From contig JAJYLH010000012.1 of NCBI GenBank assembly GCA_021787845.1, forward strand, positions 33,017 to 97,016: a stretch of 64,000 nucleotides of DNA, given 5' to 3'. The DNA is from Myxococcales bacterium. GTDB lineage: Bacteria; Myxococcota; Myxococcia; Myxococcales; JAJYLH01. Each line of letters opens with the position of its first letter. Within the stretch, counting starts at the first letter, position 1. This document shows, one piece after another, positions 1 through 7,607 of this stretch. Position numbers and translations under genes: made by a program. The notes beneath the pieces were generated by a model, which did no database searches, was not told the DNA's origin, and worked only from the letters and a program-made list of their open reading frames with translations.

Positions 1-9
1 CCAGCCACT

Positions 10-2424
10 TCACGCGCGCAGCTCGGCGCCGAACGCTTGGCGCAGTCGGTCGACGATGACGGCGTGGGCGCGGTTCACCTCGTCGTCCTGCAGAGTCCGG
101 TCGGCGGCGCGGTAGCTGAGTGAGTAGGCGAGGTTCTTCTTGCCTTCCGGCAGCGGTGCCCCTCGGTAGACGTCGAAGAGCGACACCGCTTCTACTAGGC
201 GCTTCTCGTCGGCCCGCCGGATCTCGGCGGCGACGTCGGCGGCGGTCACCCGCTCCTCGACCACGATGGCGAGGTCCCGCAGCGATGCCGGGTAGCGGGG
301 GACCTCGTGGTAGCGCGGCACCAGGGTCGCCGCGTCCACCAGCAGGTCGAGCCCCAGCTCCGCGACGAGCGTCGCGCGCGGGAGCTCGAGCGCGTCGGCG
401 ATGGACGGGTGCAGCTCGCCGAGGGTTCCCGCCGGGCGGTCGCCGACGAACAGCCGCGCGGCCGAACGCGGGTGCAGGAAGGACACATCGGTGGCGCGCT
501 CGAAGCGGACGCGGGTCAGGGCGAGCGCTTGCCGCACCTGCTCGATGGCTCCCTTGAGATCGAAGAAATCGAACGGTTCCTTGCCCGCCGCCCAGCCGTG
601 CGCGCGGGTCCCCGTCGCGACCAGCGCGAGGTGCAGCGGCTCCTCGGCGGCCTGGAATTCCGGCGTGCCGGGCGACGCCGCGGGCACCTTCTCGTGCGCG
701 CGGAAGACGCGACCGATTTCGTAGAGCCGCAGCGCTCCTGCCCCATGCCGGAGGTTGTGCGAGAGGTTCTTGAGCAAGCCGGGCACGAGCGAGGTGCGCA
801 TCACCGCCATGTCCTGGGCGATGGGGTTCTTCAGCGCTATCGGTTCGAGGTCGGGGCGGATGCGCGAGAGATCCTCGGGCGCGACGAAGGCGTAGTTCAC
901 CGCTTCGTGGAAGCCCATCGACATCAGCGCTTCGCGCGCCCGCGCCTGCGCGACCGCGTGCGGGCGCTCGCGCGCGTCGGTGCCGGTGATCTTCGGCTCG
1001 GTCGCGGGAATCGAATCGAACCCGCGCAGCCGGGCGACCTCCTCGATGAGATCGATCTCCGCCGTCAGGTCGCCGCGCGCGCCCGGCACCTCGATCGTCG
1101 CACCGTCCGGGTCGCGCTCGACGACGGTGAGCGAGAGCGCTTCCAGGAGGCTCAACGCTTCGTCGAAGGGAACCTCGGTGCCGAGCACGGTGTTCAGCCG
1201 GGTGCGCCGCAGACGGATGCGCGGTCGCTCGAACGGTTTCGCGCGCACGTCGATAGCGGCGCCGCGGGGACGGCCGCCGGCGACCTCGAGAATCACCTGC
1301 GCGAGGCGGTCGAGCGCCACCGGCACCGTCTCCGGATCGACGCCGCGTTCGAAGCGGTGCGACGACTCGGAGTGGATGCCGTGGCGGCGCGACGAGCGGC
1401 GAACGGTCGAGGGGACGAAGTACGCGCTCTCGAGAAGCAGCCGCGTCGTTTCGGCGGTGACCTCGCTCGACTCGCCGCCCATCACGCCGGCGAGGCCGAC
1501 CGGTCGGGCGGCATCGGCGATGACCAGATCGTCGGGTGAAAGCGCGCGATCTCTTCCGTCGAGCGTGCGCAGGGTCTCGCTAGGAAGCGCGCGGCGCGCA
1601 ACCAGGCGGGAGCCCTTGAGCTTATCGAGATCGTAAGCGTGGAGCGGCTGGCCGAGCTCGAAGAGGACGAAGTTCGTCGCGTCGACCACGTTGTTGATCG
1701 ACCGCTGGCCGAGCGCTTCGAGCCGGCGCTTGAGCCACGCCGGCGACGGTCCGATCTTCACGCCGCCGATCACCCGCGCGCAGAAGCGCTGGCACAGGTC
1801 CTCGGCGGTGATCTCCACCCACGCCGGGCTCTCGGCGCCGACGTCGTCGACCTGCGGCACGACGTCCCGCAGCGGCGCGTCGAACAGCGCGGACAGCTCG
1901 CGCGCGACGCCACGGTGGCTGAGGGCGTCCGCGCGATTCGGCGTCACGTTGATTTCGAAGGCGACGTCGTCTTTCCCGAGCACTTTCGCGATGGGCGTTC
2001 CGGGCACGGTGTCGCGCGCGAGGATGAGCAGGCCGTCGACGCCGTCGTCGGCGCCGAGCTCGCGCCCGGAGCAGAGCATCCCGAAGCTCTCGACGCCCTT
2101 GAGCTTCGCTTTCCCGATGCGCTTGCCGTCCGGGAGAACGGCACCGATTCCGGCCAGCGGAACGTGGTCGCCGGCCGCGTGGTTCTGCGCGCCGCAGACG
2201 ATTTGCAGCTCGCTCGTCCCGTCGAAGACGCGGCAGACCGACAGCTTCGTTTCCGGGATGGGGGAGCGCTCCCGGATCTCGGCGACGACGACCTTCTCCA
2301 AGCCGCGGTCGAGCCGCTCGATCGCCTCCACCTCGAGGCCGCCGCCGGTCAGGCGCCGCGCGATTTCCCCCACGTCATCCGGGAGATCGACCAGCTCACG
2401 CAACCAGCTCAGAAGCACGCGCAC
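10..2424 (-). CDS. pheT: Phenylalanyl-tRNA synthetase beta subunit
   Basis: Forms the alpha2-beta2 PheRS that charges tRNA-Phe. The 804-residue length is normal for bacterial PheT. The protein has the N-terminal tRNA-binding EMAP-like domain (about residues 40-150, with GVESFGMLCSGRELG), the B3/B4 editing region, B5 (GARGDLTAEIDLIEEVARLRGFDSIP), a catalytic-like core, and a C-terminal anticodon-binding ferredoxin-like domain (about 710-804, beginning near YPASLRDLAIVVEE). The start is GTG at 2424 with GGGAG upstream (cggGAGatgaacc); an ATG seven bases upstream is out of frame. It lies 83 bp downstream of pheS and is the last complete gene of the operon before the window edge. Confidence 0.97.
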   Translation of the reverse strand: MRVLLSWLRELVDLPDDVGEIARRLTGGGLEVEAIERLDRGLEKVVVAEIRERSPIPETKLSVCRVFDGTSELQIVCGAQNHAAGDHVPLAGIGAVLPDGKRIGKAKLKGVESFGMLCSGRELGADDGVDGLLILARDTVPGTPIAKVLGKDDVAFEINVTPNRADALSHRGVARELSALFDAPLRDVVPQVDDVGAESPAWVEITAEDLCQRFCARVIGGVKIGPSPAWLKRRLEALGQRSINNVVDATNFVLFELGQPLHAYDLDKLKGSRLVARRALPSETLRTLDGRDRALSPDDLVIADAARPVGLAGVMGGESSEVTAETTRLLLESAYFVPSTVRRSSRRHGIHSESSHRFERGVDPETVPVALDRLAQVILEVAGGRPRGAAIDVRAKPFERPRIRLRRTRLNTVLGTEVPFDEALSLLEALSLTVVERDPDGATIEVPGARGDLTAEIDLIEEVARLRGFDSIPATEPKITGTDARERPHAVAQARAREALMSMGFHEAVNYAFVAPEDLSRIRPDLEPIALKNPIAQDMAVMRTSLVPGLLKNLSHNLRHGAGALRLYEIGRVFRAHEKVPAASPGTPEFQAAEEPLHLALVATGTRAHGWAAGKEPFDFFDLKGAIEQVRQALALTRVRFERATDVSFLHPRSAARLFVGDRPAGTLGELHPSIADALELPRATLVAELGLDLLVDAATLVPRYHEVPRYPASLRDLAIVVEERVTAADVAAEIRRADEKRLVEAVSLFDVYRGAPLPEGKKNLAYSLSYRAADRTLQDDEVNRAHAVIVDRLRQAFGAELRA

Positions 2425-2507
2425 GGTTCATCTCCCGCCAACGATAGCCGACACGTTTCGTCGGTCACCACGTGCACCGCCGCCCGACGCGGGCGAGAAC
2501 CACTGCC

Positions 2508-3578
2508 TCAAAACTGCTCCAGGAACCGCACGTCGTTCTCGAAGAGGAGCCGGAGGTCGTCGATGCCGTAGCGGTTCATCGCGATGCGCTCGACGCCGAA
2601 GCCGAAGGCGAAGCCGGTGAACTTCTCGGCGTCGACCTGGCAGGCGCGAAAGACGTTCGGATGGACCATCCCGGCGCCCATCACCTCGACCCAGCCCGAC
2701 GCCTTGCAGGTCCGGCACGGCTCGCCGCCCGGGAGTTGGCCGCTCCCGCCGCAGACGCCGCAGGCCATGTCCATCTCCGCGCCCGGCTCGACGAAGGGGA
2801 AGTAGCTCGGGCGAAAACGCGTCGGCCGGTCGCCGAACATCGCCTTCGCGTAGGCGTCGAGGGTGCCCTTCAGGTCCGCGAAAGAGACGCCTTGGTCGAC
2901 GTAGAGCCCTTCGACCTGGTGGAACATCGGGCTGTGGGTCGGGTCGGAGTCGCAGCGAAAGGTGGTGCCCGGCATGATGAGCCGGAGCGGCGGCCGGCGC
3001 GAGAGCATCGCCCGCACCTGCACCGGCGAGGTGTGGGTGCGCAGGAGCACGTCTTGACGCCCACGAAGAGCGCCCAAGCTCTCCGGTTCGACGAAGAAGG
3101 TGTCCTGCATGTCCCGCGCCGGGTGGTCCTTGGGGAAGTTCAGCGCCTCGAAGTTGTAGAAGTCGAGCTCGATGAGCGGCCCTTCGAGAACGCCGAACCC
3201 GAGCCGCTGGAAAATCGCGACGATGTCTTCGAGGGTGCGCGTCAAGGGGTGCCGGTGGCCGAGAGCGGTGCGGCGCCCCGGAAGCGTCACGTCCAGCGGC
3301 GTGCTCTCGAGCTCCGCCTCGAGCGCCGCGCGCGCCAGCCGCGACTTCGCCGCGGCGAGCAGCGCCTCCACCTGGTCGCGGGCCTCGTTCACCGCCTGCC
3401 CCACGAGAGGCCTTTCGCTCGGCGGGACCTGTCCCATCCCCCGGAGCGCCAGCGCCAAGGACCCCTTCTTCCCGAGATAACGCACCCGCAGGGTCTCGAG
3501 AGCGCTCTCGTCCTGCGCCACGTCGATGGCGCCTTGGGCCTCCTCCCGGATGCGCCTCAGATCGTCGATCACCGACAT
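2508..3578 (-). CDS. pheS: Phenylalanyl-tRNA synthetase alpha subunit
   Basis: Catalytic subunit of PheRS. The ATG at 3578 is chosen because GAGGT lies five bases upstream and the protein then opens as MSVIDDLRRIREEAQ, the usual coiled-coil N-terminus; the reading frame stays open another 55 codons upstream without family-like sequence. It is 356 residues long. Class II motifs are visible: motif 2 TTFRCDSDPTHSPMFHQVEG and motif 3 GFAFGFGVERIAMNRYGI. A CxxC/CxxC zinc-ribbon-like insert (ACGVCGGSG...CRTC, about residues 275-300) sits before motif 3. This insert occurs in some bacterial PheS and is absent from the E. coli protein. Confidence 0.97.
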   Translation of the reverse strand: MSVIDDLRRIREEAQGAIDVAQDESALETLRVRYLGKKGSLALALRGMGQVPPSERPLVGQAVNEARDQVEALLAAAKSRLARAALEAELESTPLDVTLPGRRTALGHRHPLTRTLEDIVAIFQRLGFGVLEGPLIELDFYNFEALNFPKDHPARDMQDTFFVEPESLGALRGRQDVLLRTHTSPVQVRAMLSRRPPLRLIMPGTTFRCDSDPTHSPMFHQVEGLYVDQGVSFADLKGTLDAYAKAMFGDRPTRFRPSYFPFVEPGAEMDMACGVCGGSGQLPGGEPCRTCKASGWVEVMGAGMVHPNVFRACQVDAEKFTGFAFGFGVERIAMNRYGIDDLRLLFENDVRFLEQF

Positions 3579-3720
3579 CGAAACCTCGTTCGCCGAACGG
3601 ATCATCGATGAAAGGCCCGAAACGCGAACGGGCCCGCCTGGCCTCATCGCCACGCGAGCCCGAGCCTTCGACCCGGAGAATGGGTCGCGCGAAAGCGTCG
3701 CCCACCTTGCGGCCGTCGTC

Positions 3721-3752
3721 GATGGGCTCCGCTGACGCTTCACCCATCCTGC
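3721..3752. repeat. GATGGGCTCCGC / CTTCACCCATCC palindromic unit
   Basis: A short imperfect palindrome in the 201-bp gap between rplT and pheS. The unit reads GATGGGCTCCGC then GACGCTTCACCCATCC. Related copies lie at 24617-24703 and 63751-63831. It interrupts an otherwise conserved translation operon, so it may act as a transcript-processing or attenuation hairpin, but that is inference. Confidence 0.6.
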
Positions 3753-3779
3753 ACGCCCGGATGAGCGCGTCTTCCTTAG

Positions 3780-4124
3780 CTACGCCAGCGCCACCTTGGC
3801 GAGCGCGCCGAACGCCGCGAGGTCGTTCAACGCCAGGTCGGCCAGCATCTTGCGGTCGACCGCGATGTGCTTCGCGCTCATCCCGTGGATGAGCTTCGAG
3901 TAGGTGGTGCCGACCATCCGGGCCGCCGCGTTGATGCGGACGATCCACAGCGACCGGAAGTCGCGGCGGCGCATCCGGCGGCCCTTGGCCGACTGCGCCA
4001 TCGCCCGCTCGACCGCCTCGGCCGCCCGCTTGTACGTGTTGCCCGGCCGCCCGCGAAAGCCGCTCGCGAGCTTGAGAACCCGATTGCGGCGGCGACGGGC
4101 CTTGAAACCTCTCTTGACGCGCAT
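3780..4124 (-). CDS. rplT: 50S ribosomal protein L20
   Basis: Large-subunit assembly protein that binds 23S rRNA; in other bacteria it also represses its own operon. It is 114 residues long and very basic, with the typical [18 protein letters not shown] start, [12 protein letters not shown], and [19 protein letters not shown]. It lies between rpmI and pheS in the conserved infC-rpmI-rplT order. Confidence 0.98.
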   Translation of the reverse strand: MRVKRGFKARRRRNRVLKLASGFRGRPGNTYKRAAEAVERAMAQSAKGRRMRRRDFRSLWIVRINAAARMVGTTYSKLIHGMSAKHIAVDRKMLADLALNDLAAFGALAKVALA

Positions 4125-4252
4125 CTTCGTCCTCGCTTGGGTCGGCGCGGGTCCCTGATGGACCGCTTCGCTTGGCGCTGTCCCCGGTGGTCGGGGCTTC
4201 GTTTTCCACCGCGCCCCGAAGAGCGGTGCCTCCTCTGCAAGGAGGGGGAAGC

Positions 4253-4465
4253 CTATTTCGGCAAGCCGTACGGCACGGTCTGGCGCACGAGCTTCGCGTC
4301 CCGGCTCGCGAGGATCCCGGACCCGCGCAATTGGGCCTTCCCCTTGCGCGCTTTCCCCGTCAAGAGGTGCCGCTTGCCCGCCCGTCCGAACTTGACCTTG
4401 CCGGTGCCGGTCGACCGCATCCGCTTGACCGCCGCGCGCTTGCTCTTGAGCTTGAACTTCGCCAT
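4253..4465 (-). CDS. rpmI: 50S ribosomal protein L35
   Basis: Small basic large-subunit protein of 70 residues, beginning [20 protein letters not shown] and containing [19 protein letters not shown]. The ATG at 4465 gives the family-standard N-terminus; upstream in-frame codons are not L35-like. It lies between infC and rplT. Confidence 0.96.
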   Translation of the reverse strand: MAKFKLKSKRAAVKRMRSTGTGKVKFGRAGKRHLLTGKARKGKAQLRGSGILASRDAKLVRQTVPYGLPK

Positions 4466-4600
4466 CGGTGCGTTCTTCTTTCCCGCCGCCCGCGAGACCT
4501 GCCCGGCGGCTCGAATTCGTCTCGTCGTCTGCCGGCCGAAGGTCCGGCCGGGGCCGCGCTTATTGCCAGTGGCCAGCCGGAAAGTCAAGCGGCCAGTTCG

Positions 4601-5293
<693 letters not shown>

Positions 5294-5578
5294 GGCGGAC
5301 TCCCAAACGGCGCTTGACGGCGCCTGTTGCGTGGCCCGCGCGATTGCGGGCGAAACACCCGAGTGGAAAGGTCCGCTCGGGGCGGCGACTTGGCAAAGTC
5401 ACGGGCGACCTCTCGCTCACGCCAGGTGGCGCTCTTCGGTCAAGCACGCCACGAAGCCGGGCGTCGCGGTTCGAAACCGCCGCCCCCCTTGGCGCCTGAC
5501 GACCGGCGCCGAGGGAAAGCTTTCAGCGTGCTTCGCGAACGTCAATAGCGCGTCAGGTACACGCGGCCCACCAAACGG
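5294..5578 (-). other. Long infC operon leader
   Basis: About 285 bases lie between the predicted transcription start and the infC start codon, with no open reading frame I can support. Leaders of this length upstream of infC-rpmI-rplT often carry the L20/IF-3 autoregulatory structure. Several GC-rich inverted segments are visible (for example GGCGCC near 5490 and 5506), but I cannot fold it reliably. Confidence 0.4.
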
Positions 5579-5584
5579 AGCCGC

Positions 5585-5612
5585 ATTTTAACGATCGACG
5601 GTCGGGAGTCAA
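5585..5612 (-). promoter_or_regulatory. Sigma70-type promoter of the infC operon
   Basis: On the minus strand the sequence reads TTGACT (5612-5607), a 16-base spacer, then TAAAAT (5590-5585). Five of six bases match consensus in each box, which stands out in this GC-rich DNA. It points toward infC and is divergent from the gene starting at 5686. Confidence 0.7.
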
Positions 5613-5685
5613 GCCCGATGGTCGCGAACGCACGCCGCGGATCTGGCTCACGGGCCGCGAGCGGGTATGCTCCCGGGCGGACGAG

Positions 5686-6936
5686 ATGGCTCAGGAGCGG
5701 CCGACGCTGTTGGAACGGGGCGGGCTGTCGCCCCAGCAGGTGCGCGAGGTGGCGCTCTTGGCGCGCGCCCTCTCCCAGGCGCCGGGGCTGCCGACGCTCC
5801 TGTCGCGGCTCGGTCACGGAGTAAGAGCGCTCCTGGAGGCCGACCTGCTGGCGCTCGCGATGCGGGGCGCCGACGGGAAGACCTGGGCGCTGTTCGCCCG
5901 CGGAGGGCAGGAGCCCGCCTGGGTAGAGCTACCGCCGTCGGGGAGCGCGATCGATCTGGCGGTCGACCAGAACCGCACCGTTCGGCTCGACCGGCCCGCG
6001 GGACCGGTGCCGGTTCCCGACAGCGCTGCCCTGGGGACGCTCGCCGCCTATCCGAGCGCCATCGCGGTGCCGCTCCGAGGCGCGCAGGGGCCGATGGGCG
6101 CCCTGGCGGTGTTCGCCTCGCGCCCGTACGCCTATGACCCCGGCCACGAAGCCATGGTCGAGTTGCTCGGCTCGACGGTCGAACAATCGGCGCGAAGGTT
6201 CCTGCTGCTCGACGAGCTGTCGCGCGCGCACAAGGAGCTGACCCGGGCGGAGGGCTTGCCGGGCGGGCTGATGCGGGGTTTCGCGGCCGACCTGACGCCC
6301 GAACTCGAGTCGCTCGTGGCGGCCATCCAGCGGCTGCAGGGCGAGGTGCTGACGGACGAGGCGCCGGTCGAGGCGCGGCGGCTTTTCGACGAGCTCAAGG
6401 AGGCGGCGAGCGACCTCGCGGGCCTCGTCGGGAACGTCGCGGAGCTGGCGCGGTTCGAGGCGGGGCAGGTCAAGCTCGCGCGCTCGCCGGTGCCGCTGCG
6501 CGCGTTCTTGAGCGAACGGCTGCGGGCGAAGGCGGCGCTCGCGCGCGCGCGGGGGGTGCTGCTGCTCTGGCGGGTCGAGCCCGAGGAGCTGCGCGTCGCG
6601 GTCGACGCGAAACAGCTCGGCCGGGTGGTCGACGCGCTGGTGCTCGACGCGCTTGGGCGCACGCCGCGGGGCGGACAGGTCGCGGCGGTCGCGCGGCTCG
6701 GCCGCGGGTACGTCGACCTCGCCGTGGGGGACACCGGGTCGCTGGCGCCCGACCAGCGCGACCGGATCTTCACCGAGCCTGGACCGGCCCTCGGCGACAC
6801 GCCGCTCGCGCGGTCGGCGAAAGGGCTCTCGCTCTACTTCTGCCGGCTGGTGGTCGAGCTGCACGGCGGACGCATTCGGCTCGACGAGCCGCCGCCGGGC
6901 GTCGGCGCTCTCGTCCGGCTGGCGCTGCCCGCGTAA
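5686..6936 (+). CDS. GAF plus degenerate histidine-kinase-like protein
   Basis: A cytosolic protein of 416 residues with no membrane segment or signal peptide. Residues about 15-175 look like a GAF sensor domain (SAIAVPLRGAQGPMGALAVFA). Residues about 190-265 occupy the dimerisation (HisKA) position and 305-416 an ATPase (HATPase) fold. The expected phospho-acceptor histidine is missing: the H-box aligns as FAADLTPELESL, with Pro205 in place of His. The N-box Asn is replaced by Asp321 (VLDALGRTP). The G1 (DTGS) and G2 (GLSLYFCRLVVELHGG) boxes remain. It may be a nucleotide-binding sensor without autophosphorylation. No response regulator is adjacent. Confidence 0.75.
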   Translation: MAQERPTLLERGGLSPQQVREVALLARALSQAPGLPTLLSRLGHGVRALLEADLLALAMRGADGKTWALFARGGQEPAWVELPPSGSAIDLAVDQNRTVRLDRPAGPVPVPDSAALGTLAAYPSAIAVPLRGAQGPMGALAVFASRPYAYDPGHEAMVELLGSTVEQSARRFLLLDELSRAHKELTRAEGLPGGLMRGFAADLTPELESLVAAIQRLQGEVLTDEAPVEARRLFDELKEAASDLAGLVGNVAELARFEAGQVKLARSPVPLRAFLSERLRAKAALARARGVLLLWRVEPEELRVAVDAKQLGRVVDALVLDALGRTPRGGQVAAVARLGRGYVDLAVGDTGSLAPDQRDRIFTEPGPALGDTPLARSAKGLSLYFCRLVVELHGGRIRLDEPPPGVGALVRLALPA

Positions 6937-7016
6937 AGGGCTTGGCCTCGGGCACCGGCTGCGCCGCCAACGCTTTCTGCCTCTGCGCCGTTGGAGTGGG
7001 AAGCGGAAGTGGAGTG

Positions 7017-7087
7017 GGAGCCGGACACGTGAGTGTCCGGGTTGGAAACGGCGTCACGGGCACCCGGACACTGACATGTCCGGCTCC
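7017..7087. repeat. Short element with 11-bp terminal inverted repeats
   Basis: Begins GGAGCCGGACA and ends TGTCCGGCTCC, a perfect 11-bp inverted pair. Inner nested palindromes are CACGTGAGTGTCCGGG on the left and ACCCGGACACTGACATG on the right. Length is 71 bp. Two further copies with the same termini lie at 55420-55520 and 62447-62719. It is non-coding, in the gap between convergent genes. Confidence 0.75.
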
Positions 7088-7144
7088 ATCCCTCGTCGCA
7101 GCTCGCACAGATTTCGTCGAAGAGTCTTCTTCCGCCGGTTCGGG

Positions 7145-7552
7145 TCAGGTTCCCGTCGGTGGAGGCTTCACCTCCCGCCCCGCCTTGTAGAATGCCTCCC
7201 ACTCGATGGCGCCTTCCTCGTCGTAGACGACCTCGCGCCCATCCTTCGCGCCGAAGGCGTACTCGACCTCCGTCTCCAACGCGCCCGAGGCATAGAATTC
7301 GCGGACGGTCCCGTGGAGCAGGCCGTCCTGGTAGCTCAGCTCCGACTGCTTGACCCCGGTTTCGTAGTAGGTGACGGTCAAGCCGTTCAGCTCGCCGTCG
7401 ACCCAGGTCTCCTCCGCGTAGACTTTGCCCGACGGATAGAACATGCGGCCGGGGCCGTGCTTGCGGCCGTCGACGATGGTGTTCTCGCAGCACGGCCCTC
7501 CGTCGGGGCGCGCGTGACAGACGAGTTGGGGCGTGGCGTCTTCGGCGCTCAT
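7145..7552 (-). CDS. MORN/YwqK-type repeat protein
   Basis: A 135-residue soluble protein built from about five 20-25 residue repeats of the form G(x)..YxxGxxxxE(x)xYxDGxxxG (HGPGRMFYPSGKVYAEE, NGLTVTYYETGVKQSE, HGTVREFYASGALETE, DGREVVYDEEGAIEWE). This is the MORN-like pattern of the YwqK/Pfam MORN_2 family. Some members are annotated as toxin-antitoxin immunity proteins, but no partner toxin is visible here, so the function is open. Four cysteine/proline-rich residues near the N-terminus (CHARPDGGPCCEN) could be structural. Confidence 0.75.
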   Translation of the reverse strand: MSAEDATPQLVCHARPDGGPCCENTIVDGRKHGPGRMFYPSGKVYAEETWVDGELNGLTVTYYETGVKQSELSYQDGLLHGTVREFYASGALETEVEYAFGAKDGREVVYDEEGAIEWEAFYKAGREVKPPPTGT

Positions 7553-7607
7553 GCTGCGCCCAGGATAGCACGACCGCCGGGCGGGAACGCGCGGCGGGGG
7601 AGGGCCA

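Noticed and set aside
5455..5485. tRNA T-arm-like sequence (GCGGTTCGAAACCGC)
   Set aside because: A T-loop-like hairpin is present, but no acceptor stem, anticodon arm or D-arm can be fitted on either strand.
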